The notes beneath the pieces were generated by a model that was not told where the DNA came from, ran no database searches, and saw only the letters and a list, made by a program, of their open reading frames with translations. Shown here one piece after another: positions 1 to 11,529 of a DNA stretch of 64,000 bases. This stretch comes from Psychrobacillus sp. FSL K6-2836 (lineage in GTDB: Bacteria; Bacillota; Bacilli; Bacillales_A; Planococcaceae). Where the stretch lies: assembly GCF_038003085.1 (NCBI RefSeq), contig NZ_JBBOOM010000001.1, positions 3,534,001 to 3,598,000 on the forward strand, read 5' to 3'. Both the position numbers and the translations under genes were made by a program. How positions within the stretch are numbered: position 1 is the first letter of the stretch; each line of letters opens with the position of its first letter.

Positions 1-233
1 AGTTGATCAAGCTAAAATTTGTTGGAGAGCAAACAGAGCAACCAATACTTTCGAGATTGATAAAGCAATTTGATTTAGAAGTGAATATTGTTCAAGGGAA
101 TATTTCGCATACACAAAATGGCGCATTTGGTACCCTAATCCTTCAACTCGAGGGAGATGCATTATTGGTGGATGAGGCCATCCGCTATATACATGAACAA
201 AAAGTAAATACAGAGGTGATCAACAATGATTAA
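1..233 (+). CDS. metN: Methionine ABC importer ATP-binding protein MetN, C-terminal fragment
   Basis: Only the last 76 or so codons are in the window; the ATPase domain lies upstream. The visible part is the NIL domain (start IKLKFVG, then FDLEVNIVQGNI and GTLILQLEG), the regulatory substrate-sensing domain found at the C terminus of MetN. It would act at the cytoplasmic face of a D-/L-methionine importer. The stop codon overlaps the start of the permease gene by 8 bases, so the two are translationally coupled. Identity rests on the NIL domain together with the permease and NLPA lipoprotein that follow. Any S-box control would be outside the window. Confidence 0.9.
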   Translation, partial: LIKLKFVGEQTEQPILSRLIKQFDLEVNIVQGNISHTQNGAFGTLILQLEGDALLVDEAIRYIHEQKVNTEVINND

Positions 234-894
234 TAATTTATTTCCAAACGTTGATTGGCCAAAAATGTGGGAAGCAACCGTTGAAACATTATATATGACT
301 GCAGTATCTACTATACTGACAGCAATTATTGGGCTAGTGCTCGGTCTTTTACTTTTCTTAACTAGTCCTCATCAAGCATGGGCGAACAAGTTAGCTAACT
401 GGTTAACAGGAGCTTTCGTTAATATATTCCGTTCCATTCCATTTATTATTTTGATCATTTTATTAATCCCATTAACGAAGTTTTTAGTTGGAACAATGCG
501 TGGGCCAAATGCGGCATTCCCAGCTTTAGTTATTGGAGCTGCTCCATTTTACGCTCGTATGGTGTTGATAGCTCTACGAGAAATTGATAAGGGAGTACTA
601 GAAGCAGCTAAATCGATGGGCGCTAAAACTTCTACTGTTATTTGGAAGGTTCTATTGCCAGAATCTATGCCCGCATTAGTATCAGGGATTACGGTTACGG
701 GGATTTCACTAGTTGGTTATACAGCGATGGCGGGTATTATCGGAGCTGGGGGACTAGGAACATTAGCTTTCTTGGATGGATTCCAAAGAGGGAGAACAGA
801 CGTAACACTTGTTGCTACGATTTTAATATTAATCATGGTATTTATCATCCAATGGATAGGCGATGCAATTACTACCAAAATAGATAAACGATAA
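226..894 (+). CDS. metP: Methionine ABC importer permease MetP (MetI family)
   Basis: A 222-residue, mostly hydrophobic protein with about five membrane segments. The cytoplasmic loop near residues 125-150 carries the EAA-type motif (EAAKSMGA, then LLPESMPALVSG) that docks on the MetN ATPase. It forms the membrane channel for methionine uptake. The gene overlaps metN by 8 bases and is followed 63 bases later by the lipoprotein gene, giving the usual N-P-Q order. Length and motif are normal for the family. Confidence 0.93.
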   Translation: MINNLFPNVDWPKMWEATVETLYMTAVSTILTAIIGLVLGLLLFLTSPHQAWANKLANWLTGAFVNIFRSIPFIILIILLIPLTKFLVGTMRGPNAAFPALVIGAAPFYARMVLIALREIDKGVLEAAKSMGAKTSTVIWKVLLPESMPALVSGITVTGISLVGYTAMAGIIGAGGLGTLAFLDGFQRGRTDVTLVATILILIMVFIIQWIGDAITTKIDKR

Positions 895-957
895 TTGGTG
901 TTAACGAGTGAACTCGATCACATAGAAATTATAAGATAAAAAGGGAGAGATTTGAGA

Positions 958-1764
958 ATGAAGAAGTTTTTAGCTGGAGCATTATTGTCAGTAAGTGCAC
1001 TAACACTTGCAGCATGTGGAGATGAAGAAAGTAGTAAACTTGTGGTAGGTGCATCTAACGTACCTCATGCAGTTATATTGGAAGAAGTTAAACCTATTCT
1101 AGAAGAACAAGGAATTGAACTTGTTGTAGAAACGTATCAAGATTATGTATTACCAAACAAAGATTTGGACTCAGGCGATTTGGATGCGAACTATTTCCAA
1201 CATATCCCTTACTTTGAATCACAAAAAGCTGATTTTGGATATGATTTTGCTAACGCTGGCGAAATACATATTGAACCAATCGGTTTATATTCTAAAAAAT
1301 ACGGTTCTATCGAAGAACTTCCAGAGGGTGCAACAATCTTAATGAGTAACTCCGTTGCCGATCACGGTCGTATCCTTGCTATGTTAGAAGCTAAAGGTCT
1401 TATTAAATTAGCAGATGGTGTTGATAAAACAAAAGCTGAAGTGAAAGACATCGTTGAAAACCCTAAAAACCTTCAATTTGACGCTAACTATGAATCAGCA
1501 CTTATGGTTCAGTTATATGAAAATGAAGAAGGCGATGCAGTATTGATCAACTCTAACTACGCAATCGACGCTGGTATCAATCCATTAGAAGATTCGATCG
1601 CAATTGAAGAGTCAGATGAGTCACCATACGTAAATATCATTGCAGTAAACTCAGGCGATGAAGAAAATAAAGAGATCAAAGCTTTAGTAGAAGCATTGAA
1701 ATCTAAAGAAATCCAAGACTTCATCCTAAGCGAGTGGGGCGGATCAGTAGTACCAGTAAAATAA
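958..1764 (+). CDS. metQ: Methionine-binding lipoprotein MetQ (NLPA family)
   Basis: A 268-residue substrate-binding lipoprotein. The N-terminal signal peptide ends in the lipobox LTLAAC, so the mature protein would be lipidated at Cys20 and anchored outside the membrane. The NLPA domain follows (VVGASNVPHA; QHIPYFES). An in-frame TTG lies at 952, but AAGGGAGAG at 941-949 is 8 bases before ATG 958, so ATG is preferred. It delivers methionine to the MetN-MetP complex encoded just upstream. A clear terminator follows the stop. Confidence 0.94.
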   Translation: MKKFLAGALLSVSALTLAACGDEESSKLVVGASNVPHAVILEEVKPILEEQGIELVVETYQDYVLPNKDLDSGDLDANYFQHIPYFESQKADFGYDFANAGEIHIEPIGLYSKKYGSIEELPEGATILMSNSVADHGRILAMLEAKGLIKLADGVDKTKAEVKDIVENPKNLQFDANYESALMVQLYENEEGDAVLINSNYAIDAGINPLEDSIAIEESDESPYVNIIAVNSGDEENKEIKALVEALKSKEIQDFILSEWGGSVVPVK

Positions 1765-1779
1765 TAATGTATAGGAGAA

Positions 1780-1807
1780 ACAGGCATCCTTGGATGTCTG
1801 TTTTTTT
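1780..1807 (+). terminator. Rho-independent terminator of metNPQ
   Basis: The arms ACAGGCATCC and GGATGTCTGT pair with one G-U pair and are followed by seven T. It lies 15 bases after the metQ stop. Confidence 0.85.
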
Positions 1808-1831
1808 GTGTGTTGTGATACACCAAGGAAG

Positions 1832-2543
1832 AATGCACATGCGCTCCCGAGAGTAGACTAAGTGCCCGAGCAAGGTCCCTATCAGCCCGGTAGGAGGTTG
1901 AACGCTCGGGAAAGAGCCGTATGCGCTCGCGCGAGTAGACTAAGCGATCGAGCAAGCCGCCTAACCGCCCGGTAGGATGTTGAACGCTCGGGAAAGAGCC
2001 GTATGCGCTCGCGCGAGTAGGCTAAGCGCCCGAGCAAGAACCCTAACCGCCCGGTAGGATGTTGAACGCTCGGGAAAGAGCCGTATGCGCTCGCGAGAGT
2101 AGACTAAGCGCCCGAGCAAGCCGCCAATCCGCTCGGTAGGATGTTGAACGCTCGGGAAAGAGTCGCATGCACTCGCGTGAGTAGACTAAGCGCCGGAGCA
2201 AGCGCGCTATCAGCCCGGTAGGATGTTGAATGATCGAGAAAGAGCCGTATGCGCTCGCGCAAGTAAACTAAGCGCCCGAGCAAGTCCCCTATCCGCCCGG
2301 TAGGATGTCGAACGCTCGAGAAAGAGTCGCATGCGCTCGCGCGAGTAGACTAAACGCCCGAGCAATCCGCCTATCCGCCCGGTAGGATGTCGAACGCTCG
2401 AGAAAGAGCCGTATGCGCTCGCGCGAGTAGGCTAAGCGCTCGAGCAAGCCGCCTATCCACCCGGTAGGATGTCGAACGCTCGAGAAAGAGCCGTATGCGC
2501 TCGCGCGAGTAGACTAAGCGCCCGAGCAAGAACCCTATCCGCC
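1832..2543. repeat. Tandem array, 82-bp period, about 8.6 copies
   Basis: The marker ATGCGCTC recurs at 1839, 1921, 2003, 2085, 2167 (as ATGCACTC), 2249, 2331, 2413 and 2495, always exactly 82 bases apart. Each unit is GC-rich in an otherwise AT-rich region. Most units contain the palindrome CTCGCGCGAG or a close variant, flanked by GCTCGGG or GCTCGAG on one side and CCCGAGC on the other, plus a short CCTA...CCGGTAGG hairpin. Copies differ by scattered substitutions but no indels. The array fills the gap between the metQ terminator and the NERD gene. No credible gene lies in it on either strand. Confidence 0.95.
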
Positions 2544-2606
2544 TAAAAAATTTAATCTAGAAAAAACTAATTATTCATGCTATTCTGTTGAAGAGGTGAT
2601 GAAAAT

Positions 2607-3557
2607 TTGATAATTAAACCATATTCCCCATCCAAATCTGTAGCAAGGATGTCGGATTTATTGGAAAGACTTTCTCCGCAACATCCACAATATGCAAGGA
2701 TATCCAAAGAAATAGGTGCTATTAAAGCGGGAGATTATGGAGAAGAGATTGTTTACAAAGAGTTAGAGCAAATGAACCTTCCTTATGAATGCTATATTTT
2801 TCACAAAATGTTTCTCTTTGCAGAATGTGCGTTTGAATTAGATTTCTTAATAATAACCCCATATGGAGCCGTTATCCTTGAAGTGAAAAACATTATTGGT
2901 GAATTAGAGTTTTCGACAAATCCCTCCCAACTTATCCAACGGAAGGAGGATGGGAAAGTAAATAAATACCCTTGCCCAGCAAACCAGTTGAGTGAATATA
3001 AGTATCAACTCTCCCAATTCTTCCGCCGGTACAATATATCAGTTCCTATCCATGGTGTAGTAATCTTTGCTTCTCGGAATAGTTTTATCACACAGTCAGT
3101 CAACACCGTTAAAATAATTTATAGGAATGAAATACGTTCCTACCTCCGAACTCTTCCCGAATATAATTCAACCCTAAGTAACGAACAAATGGAGAAATTA
3201 AAAGGAATTCTACTGAGTAGACCCTCTTCATCTCCAATCATTCCCCTTACCGATCATTTCTCAATTCCATTTGAAGATTTAAAACTAGGAGTAAAATGTG
3301 AATGCTGCGGTTTTATTGGAATGCAGAAAATAATCCGTACTTGGTATTGTCCCGCTTGTAAAAAGACTAATTCGGATGCACATCATAAAGCGATTTCCAC
3401 TTATTTTTCGCTCTGCAAAGAAACTATTACTAATAAGGAATGTAGAGAGTTTCTTTTATTAAATAATAGACATGAAGCGAAAAGAATACTAACAAGCTCT
3501 CTTTTAATAAAGTCTGGAAATAGTGCTGCCACATTTTATAAACCACCCGGCATTTAA
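2607..3557 (+). CDS. NERD-domain (nuclease-related) protein with C-terminal zinc-ribbon-like motif
   Basis: A 316-residue protein. Residues about 35-150 fit the NERD domain, a nuclease-related fold: GDYGEEIVYKEL, then ELDFLIITPYGAVILEVKN, the acidic and E-x-K positions expected of a PD-(D/E)xK-like site. Residues about 230-256 hold CECCGF followed by WYCPACKK, a probable four-cysteine zinc ribbon. The start is TTG 2607, six bases after GAGGTGAT; the nearby ATG at 2599 runs straight into a stop. The gene stands alone after the tandem array. NERD proteins are often linked to DNA processing, but no specific role can be given here. Confidence 0.82.
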   Translation: MIIKPYSPSKSVARMSDLLERLSPQHPQYARISKEIGAIKAGDYGEEIVYKELEQMNLPYECYIFHKMFLFAECAFELDFLIITPYGAVILEVKNIIGELEFSTNPSQLIQRKEDGKVNKYPCPANQLSEYKYQLSQFFRRYNISVPIHGVVIFASRNSFITQSVNTVKIIYRNEIRSYLRTLPEYNSTLSNEQMEKLKGILLSRPSSSPIIPLTDHFSIPFEDLKLGVKCECCGFIGMQKIIRTWYCPACKKTNSDAHHKAISTYFSLCKETITNKECREFLLLNNRHEAKRILTSSLLIKSGNSAATFYKPPGI

Positions 3558-3662
3558 TAGAATATTACGTATATTACTATACCTATTCAATTTAATAAGT
3601 GAGTGTGCTAAAGTGTATAAATATTATTGATAATACATTTGTACATATAAGGAGGACACTTC

Positions 3663-4820
3663 GTGAAAAGGTTTGGTTTATTGCCACGAATAGTGGTAGC
3701 TATTGTGGCTGGGGTTTTATTGGGATTAGTTGTCCCTAAAATAGTGGTAGAGATTATGGCTACTTTTAATAGTATTTTTAGTGCGTTTTTAGGATTTATA
3801 GTGCCATTCATCATTATTGGCTTTATCGTACCGGGTATAGCTAAGCTAGGAAAGGGTTCTGGGAGATTACTCGGAATTTCTACTGGCGTTGCTTATTTAT
3901 CAACGATCGTTGCTGGTTTTATCGCATTTTTTATCGCTTCGAATTTGCTACCAAAGCTTATCGGTGGTAAGGAGAGTGTGGAGTTAGAAAATCCAGAGGA
4001 ATTTTTAATCGGGGGCTTATTTGAAATGCCGATACCTCCGATGATGGATATAATGACTGCATTGGTTTTTTCATTCATTATGGGGATTGGGATTTCCAAA
4101 CTGAAAGGAAACACGCTGCAAAATGCATTTGAAGAGTTTAGTGAGATTATTGAAAAGGTAATTTCTTATATTATTATTCCGTTATTACCGATACATATTT
4201 TTGGAATCTTTATGAATATGGCGTACGGTGGACAAGTTGCGAAGGTATTATCTGTTTTTGGCGTTGTGTTTGTTATGATTATCGTTTTGCATCTTGTAAT
4301 GCTTTCGTTACAATATACAGCGGCTGGTACGTTAACAGGGAAAAATCCTTTGAAACTGTTAAAAACAATGTCTCCAGCTTACTTTACAGCTTTAGGTACA
4401 CAGTCATCAGCAGCAACTATTCCGGTGACGCTAAAACAGGTACAGAAAACTGGTGCTTCTGCAAAAGTTACAGACTTTACGATTCCCTTGTTTGCAACAA
4501 TCCATTTATCAGGGAGCACGATTACGCTTGTGTCTTGTTCAATTGGTGTGTTGCTTATTAATGGACAAGATATTATGTTATCCGCATTCATCCCTTTTAT
4601 ATTTATGCTTGGCGTAACGATGATTGCGGCACCTGGAGTTCCTGGTGGAGCGGTTATGGCAGCGCTTGGATTACTGGAAACAATGCTTGGATTTAACGGG
4701 GCAATGATAGGATTGATGATTGCTCTTTACATTGCGCAGGATAGTTTTGGAACGGCGACAAATGTTACTGGAGACGGAGCACTCGCGATTATCGTAGACA
4801 AATTTTCCAAAAAAGATTAA
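3663..4820 (+). CDS. Dicarboxylate/amino acid:cation symporter (DAACS family)
   Basis: A 385-residue membrane protein with the glutamate-transporter fold. It has the serine-rich hairpin motif (TQSSAATIPVTL), a second hairpin (APGVPGGAVMAAL) and the substrate/sodium site in TM8 (NVTGDGALAIIVDK). It would import dicarboxylates or small amino acids with Na+ or H+. The start is GTG 3663, seven bases after GGAGG at 3651. It is shorter than GltP (about 420 residues) but keeps both re-entrant hairpins, so it looks intact. Substrate cannot be told from sequence alone. Confidence 0.88.
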   Translation: MKRFGLLPRIVVAIVAGVLLGLVVPKIVVEIMATFNSIFSAFLGFIVPFIIIGFIVPGIAKLGKGSGRLLGISTGVAYLSTIVAGFIAFFIASNLLPKLIGGKESVELENPEEFLIGGLFEMPIPPMMDIMTALVFSFIMGIGISKLKGNTLQNAFEEFSEIIEKVISYIIIPLLPIHIFGIFMNMAYGGQVAKVLSVFGVVFVMIIVLHLVMLSLQYTAAGTLTGKNPLKLLKTMSPAYFTALGTQSSAATIPVTLKQVQKTGASAKVTDFTIPLFATIHLSGSTITLVSCSIGVLLINGQDIMLSAFIPFIFMLGVTMIAAPGVPGGAVMAALGLLETMLGFNGAMIGLMIALYIAQDSFGTATNVTGDGALAIIVDKFSKKD

Positions 4821-4897
4821 GTTTTTTTAAAATTAATGTTTAAGTCCCGATTAAGCGGGTATATAGAACATGAACTAAAAAAAGAGAGGGATGATTC

Positions 4898-5089
4898 ATT
4901 ATCAGTTCGGACGATTTACCTTATACAGAACAGATGGACCACGCATTTAGAGGAGTACATGGTTTTGGGTACGATGAATTGAGACAAAGTCAGGAATTAC
5001 GATTGCAAGTTGAAAACAAACGACAGGAAGATCATGAAAAGTGCATGCAATTAGCAGCGAAAATTGATGCCCAGGCATTTAGGGGATAA
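4898..5089 (+). CDS. Small conserved-looking acidic/basic protein, possible ATT start
   Basis: An open frame of 63 codons reading ISSDDLPYTEQMDHAF early, a charged helix-like middle (LRLQVENKRQEDHEKC) and an end of AQAFRG. The only ATG in frame (4934) has no ribosome binding site, whereas AGAGAGGG at 4882-4890 sits about 8 bases before ATT 4898. An ATG at 4891 in another frame gives only 19 codons. A strong terminator follows the stop at once. Codon pattern and terminator suggest a real gene with either an ATT start or a weak internal ATG. I do not recognise the family. Confidence 0.5.
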   Translation: MISSDDLPYTEQMDHAFRGVHGFGYDELRQSQELRLQVENKRQEDHEKCMQLAAKIDAQAFRG

Positions 5090-5096
5090 TATACAA

Positions 5097-5134
5097 GAAT
5101 CCATGGAGAATTTCTCCGTGGATTCTTTTGTTTT
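5097..5134 (+). terminator. Terminator after the small ORF
   Basis: The stem GAATCCATGGAG / CTCCGTGGATTC (one G-U) has a short TTTC-type loop and is followed by TTTTGTTTT. It separates the symporter/small ORF unit from the suf promoter region. Confidence 0.85.
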
Positions 5135-5286
5135 CACTAGCTTCATAGTGAAATCGATTCTCAATTAGTCGATTCTTATTGAAAATATAGAAAGAATACT
5201 ATTTACCTAATAGTTTAGTGAAAAGTCAAGAGAAAACAGGAAATCTGTATATTCTACAATATTAAATAGAATATGCTCCAAAAGAT

Positions 5287-5344
5287 TTGCAAGGCACCTT
5301 AGTTTGAGTTAAGATTAGAATGATAATAAATTAGAATGATTATA
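5287..5344 (+). promoter_or_regulatory. Candidate suf promoter and tandem direct-repeat operator
   Basis: A possible -35 TTGCAA (5287-5292) is followed after 17 bases by TAAGAT (5310-5315), each 4/6 to consensus. Directly over and after it lie two near-identical 15-mers, ATTAGAATGATAATA at 5314 and ATTAGAATGATTATA at 5330, spaced 16 bases. A direct repeat at the expected start point suggests a regulator site. It resembles AT-rich Fur-type half sites only partly, so the regulator is unknown. Confidence 0.35.
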
Positions 5345-5374
5345 CATTCGTATTTACTTAATGGAGGTTATTAA

Positions 5375-6154
5375 ATGTCGACTTTAGTTATTAAAGATTT
5401 ACACGTTGCAATAGACGGTAAAGAGATTTTAAAGGGTGTTAATTTAACGATTAATACAAACGAAATTCACGCAGTAATGGGTCCTAATGGTACAGGTAAA
5501 TCTACTTTAGCTTCTGCTATTATGGGTCATCCAAAATATGAAGTTACATCTGGTTCAATTGAATTGGACGGAGAAGATGTTTTAGCAATGGAAGTAGACG
5601 AACGTGCTCAAGCTGGTCTTTTCCTAGCAATGCAATATCCAAGTGAAATCACTGGAGTTACAAATGCAGATTTCCTTCGCTCAGCGATCAATGCACGCCG
5701 CGAGGAAGGCGATGAAATCTCATTAATGAAATTCATTCGTGAGCTTGATAGCAAAATGGAATTTTTGGAAATGGATTTAGATATGGCACAACGTTATTTA
5801 AATGAAGGATTCTCAGGCGGAGAGAAAAAACGTAATGAAATTCTTCAATTAATGATGCTACAACCAAAATTCGCTATTCTAGATGAGATTGACTCTGGTC
5901 TTGATATCGATGCATTAAAAGTTGTTTCTAAAGGGATTAACCAAATGCGTGGTGAAGGATTCGGAAGCTTAGTAATCACTCACTATCAACGTCTTCTTAA
6001 CTATATTACTCCTGACCATGTTCATGTTATGATGCAAGGTCGCGTAGTTAAATCTGGCGGACCTGAGCTTGCACAAAGATTAGAAGCAGAAGGCTACGAA
6101 TGGATTAAAGAAGAGTTAGGAATCGAAGACGAAACAGTTGGACAAGAAGCATAA
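5375..6154 (+). CDS. sufC: Fe-S cluster assembly ATPase SufC
   Basis: A 259-residue ABC-type ATPase with Walker [10 protein letters not shown] near residue 37, signature FSGGEKKR and Walker [12 protein letters not shown]. SufC works in the cytosol with SufB and SufD as the scaffold complex on which Fe-S clusters are built; it is not a transporter. It is the first gene of the suf operon and is followed 18 bases later by sufD. A good Shine-Dalgarno (ATGGAGG) precedes the ATG. Length and motifs are normal. Confidence 0.97.
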   Translation: MSTLVIKDLHVAIDGKEILKGVNLTINTNEIHAVMGPNGTGKSTLASAIMGHPKYEVTSGSIELDGEDVLAMEVDERAQAGLFLAMQYPSEITGVTNADFLRSAINARREEGDEISLMKFIRELDSKMEFLEMDLDMAQRYLNEGFSGGEKKRNEILQLMMLQPKFAILDEIDSGLDIDALKVVSKGINQMRGEGFGSLVITHYQRLLNYITPDHVHVMMQGRVVKSGGPELAQRLEAEGYEWIKEELGIEDETVGQEA

Positions 6155-6172
6155 GAAAGGGGACGAATCAGC

Positions 6173-9136
<2,964 letters not shown>

Positions 9137-9157
9137 CACATGAACGGAGGAATTACG

Positions 9158-10555
9158 ATGGCAAAAAAAATGCCTGAAATTGGTGATTACAAATATGGTT
9201 TCCACGATAAAGACGTATCCATTTTCCGTTCTAAACGTGGATTAACGAAAGAAATCGTAGAAGAAATATCACGTATGAAATCAGAACCACAATGGATGTT
9301 AGATTATCGCTTAAAAGCTTTAGAAATTTTTTACTCAAAACCAATGCCACAATGGGGTGGAGATTTAGGGTCTTTAAATTTCGACGAGATTACGTATTAT
9401 GTAAAGCCTTCTGAACAAACAGAAACTTCATGGGATGAAGTGCCAGATGAAATCAAAGCTACATTTGATAAATTAGGTATTCCAGAAGCTGAGCAAAAAT
9501 ATCTTGCAGGTGTTTCTGCACAGTACGAATCAGAAGTTGTATACCATAATATGAAGCAAGAGCTTCAAGACTTAGGAATTGTATTTAAAGATACAGATTC
9601 AGCACTTCGTGAAAATGAAGATCTTTTCAAAAAGCACTGGGGTACAGTAATTCCTTCATCAGACAATAAGTTTTCAGCACTTAACTCAGCGGTATGGTCG
9701 GGTGGATCATTTATCTATGTACCACCAGGTGTGAAAGTGGAAACTCCACTGCAAGCATACTTCCGTATTAACTCTGAAAACATGGGTCAATTTGAACGTA
9801 CGCTAATTATTGTAGACGAAGGCGCATCTGTACATTATGTTGAAGGATGTACTGCTCCTGTTTACACAACAAACTCACTTCATAGTGCAGTTGTTGAAAT
9901 CATCATTAAAAAAGATGCTTATTGCCGTTACACTACAATCCAAAACTGGGCAAACAACGTTTATAACTTAGTTACAAAACGTGCAGTTTGTGATGCAAAC
10001 GCAACAATGGAATGGATTGACGGAAATATTGGATCAAAATTAACGATGAAATATCCAGCTGTTATCTTAAAAGGTGAAGGCGCTCGTGGTATGACGCTTT
10101 CAATCGCAATTGCTGGTAAAGGTCAACATCAAGATGCTGGTGCGAAAATGATGCACTTAGCTCCGAATACTTCATCTACTATTGTTTCTAAATCTATTTC
10201 GAAACAAGGTGGTAAGGTAACTTATCGTGGTATCGTTCATTTTGGACGTAAAGCTACAGGTGCTCGTGCAAATATCGAATGTGATACATTGATCATGGAT
10301 AATCAGTCTACTTCTGATACAATCCCTTACAACGAAATCTTGAATGATAATATTTCTTTAGAACATGAAGCAAAAGTTTCAAAAGTATCTGAAGAACAAT
10401 TATTCTACCTGATGAGTCGTGGGTTAAGTGAAGAAGAAGCAACTGAAATGATCGTAATGGGCTTCATCGAACCATTTACAAAAGAACTTCCAATGGAATA
10501 CGCAGTAGAAATGAACCGTCTGATTAAATTCGAGATGGAAGGTTCTATTGGTTAA
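9158..10555 (+). CDS. sufB: Fe-S cluster assembly scaffold SufB
   Basis: A 465-residue protein, the main scaffold subunit of SufBCD. Conserved stretches include [30 protein letters not shown] and [17 protein letters not shown]. An in-frame ATG at 9140 exists, but CGGAGG at 9145-9150 is seven bases before ATG 9158, which gives the usual [17 protein letters not shown] start. It is the last gene of sufCDSUB and is followed by a strong terminator. Confidence 0.97.
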   Translation: MAKKMPEIGDYKYGFHDKDVSIFRSKRGLTKEIVEEISRMKSEPQWMLDYRLKALEIFYSKPMPQWGGDLGSLNFDEITYYVKPSEQTETSWDEVPDEIKATFDKLGIPEAEQKYLAGVSAQYESEVVYHNMKQELQDLGIVFKDTDSALRENEDLFKKHWGTVIPSSDNKFSALNSAVWSGGSFIYVPPGVKVETPLQAYFRINSENMGQFERTLIIVDEGASVHYVEGCTAPVYTTNSLHSAVVEIIIKKDAYCRYTTIQNWANNVYNLVTKRAVCDANATMEWIDGNIGSKLTMKYPAVILKGEGARGMTLSIAIAGKGQHQDAGAKMMHLAPNTSSTIVSKSISKQGGKVTYRGIVHFGRKATGARANIECDTLIMDNQSTSDTIPYNEILNDNISLEHEAKVSKVSEEQLFYLMSRGLSEEEATEMIVMGFIEPFTKELPMEYAVEMNRLIKFEMEGSIG

Positions 10556-10566
10556 TCCAATTATAT

Positions 10567-10607
10567 AAATGCAGCAAGGTGTACTATTCACCTTGCTGCA
10601 TTTTTTT
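10567..10607 (+). terminator. Terminator of the suf operon
   Basis: A perfect 15-bp stem, AAATGCAGCAAGGTG paired with CACCTTGCTGCATTT, 7-base loop, followed by a T run. It lies 11 bases after the sufB stop. Confidence 0.95.
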
Positions 10608-10717
10608 ATTTATAGACTTGTTAAATAATGTTAGTTTGATGCAATTCATTAAGTGGTAATCAAAAAGTAGTATAAGTAATTAAACTAGTGTAATTTTGTA
10701 AAGAGAGGATATTGAAA

Positions 10718-11482
10718 ATGATTGTATATAAACGAGAAGATAGCTATGTAATGATTACTCAGGATGATCATGCGCAAGTTTCAAAGCAGATAGCCGAACA
10801 TTGTAAGGATGATTTTTATTATGGTTCTAAAGATAACGAAGAAGTAATACTAGCGATTCAGGAGCATGACCGTGGTTGGATAGATCCAGATAAGTCTCCG
10901 CTTTGGAATGATAAGTCAGAGGAGCCTTTCTCTTTTATTGATTATCCTACTGACCTTAAAATTTCTTTTTATGAAAAAGGATTGGATGAGGTGGAGGGAA
11001 TGGGTAAGTATGCTTGTTTATTGTGTAGTTTACATTATTCTTCATTCGTTCAAGATGCTGAAGAACCCGCAGTTCGAGAATTTTGGAATATTGAAAAGCA
11101 AAGACAGGATCGACTTTATGATGAATTAGGAATAATCGGGAATGAGGAGAAGAAAAAGACATTAATGTATCATTTGGATCTGTTAAAATTCTCCGATTTC
11201 CTCTCATTATATATTTGTTTACATGAACCAGGAAATAATAAGAAGAAGCATCCTTTTTTCAAAAATGGATTTCCACAGATGTTTTTATTTGCTACGGAAG
11301 AGCCAATTATAGCAAGTTGGGAAAACGAAGAACTTATTTCCCTATCATTCTCCCCTTTGAAGAGCAAACTAGTTGTAAAACTGCCTTATAAAGAAGTAAT
11401 GAAGGAACAGATTGAGAAGGATGGCCTCTTACAGGCTTTTAAGGATACTCCAGTTACTATTAGAGAAGTGACGTTCAAATGA
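10718..11482 (+). CDS. DUF3891 family protein
   Basis: A 254-residue cytosolic protein matching the DUF3891 family: N-terminal MITQDDHAQVSKQIAEH, then AIQEHDRGW and the segment GKYACLLCSLHYSSFV. Several conserved His and Asp residues (DDHAQ, EHDRGW, CSLHYSSF) suggest a metal-dependent HD-like helical fold, but this is inference. An in-frame TTG at 10712 is too close to the AGAGAGG signal; ATG 10718 has a 9-base spacing. It is a single gene between two terminators. Function is unknown. Confidence 0.8.
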   Translation: MIVYKREDSYVMITQDDHAQVSKQIAEHCKDDFYYGSKDNEEVILAIQEHDRGWIDPDKSPLWNDKSEEPFSFIDYPTDLKISFYEKGLDEVEGMGKYACLLCSLHYSSFVQDAEEPAVREFWNIEKQRQDRLYDELGIIGNEEKKKTLMYHLDLLKFSDFLSLYICLHEPGNNKKKHPFFKNGFPQMFLFATEEPIIASWENEELISLSFSPLKSKLVVKLPYKEVMKEQIEKDGLLQAFKDTPVTIREVTFK

Positions 11483-11491
11483 AATCATTAT

Positions 11492-11521
11492 AAAACCAGT
11501 CAAAATATTTTGACTGGTTTT
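11492..11521. terminator. Bidirectional terminator between convergent genes
   Basis: A perfect 14-bp palindromic stem, AAAACCAGTCAAAA / TTTTGACTGGTTTT, two-base centre. It has A-rich and T-rich ends that serve both the DUF3891 gene and the monooxygenase on the other strand. Confidence 0.92.
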
Positions 11522-11529
11522 GTTGTATG

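Noticed and set aside
1557-1955. 132-codon minus-strand frame running from the tandem array into metQ
   Set aside because: It is antisense to metQ and built from the 82-bp repeat; no ribosome binding site or recognisable domain.
1832-2543. CRISPR array
   Set aside because: The whole 82-bp unit repeats with no unique spacers, repeats are not of 24-37 bp, and there are no cas genes.
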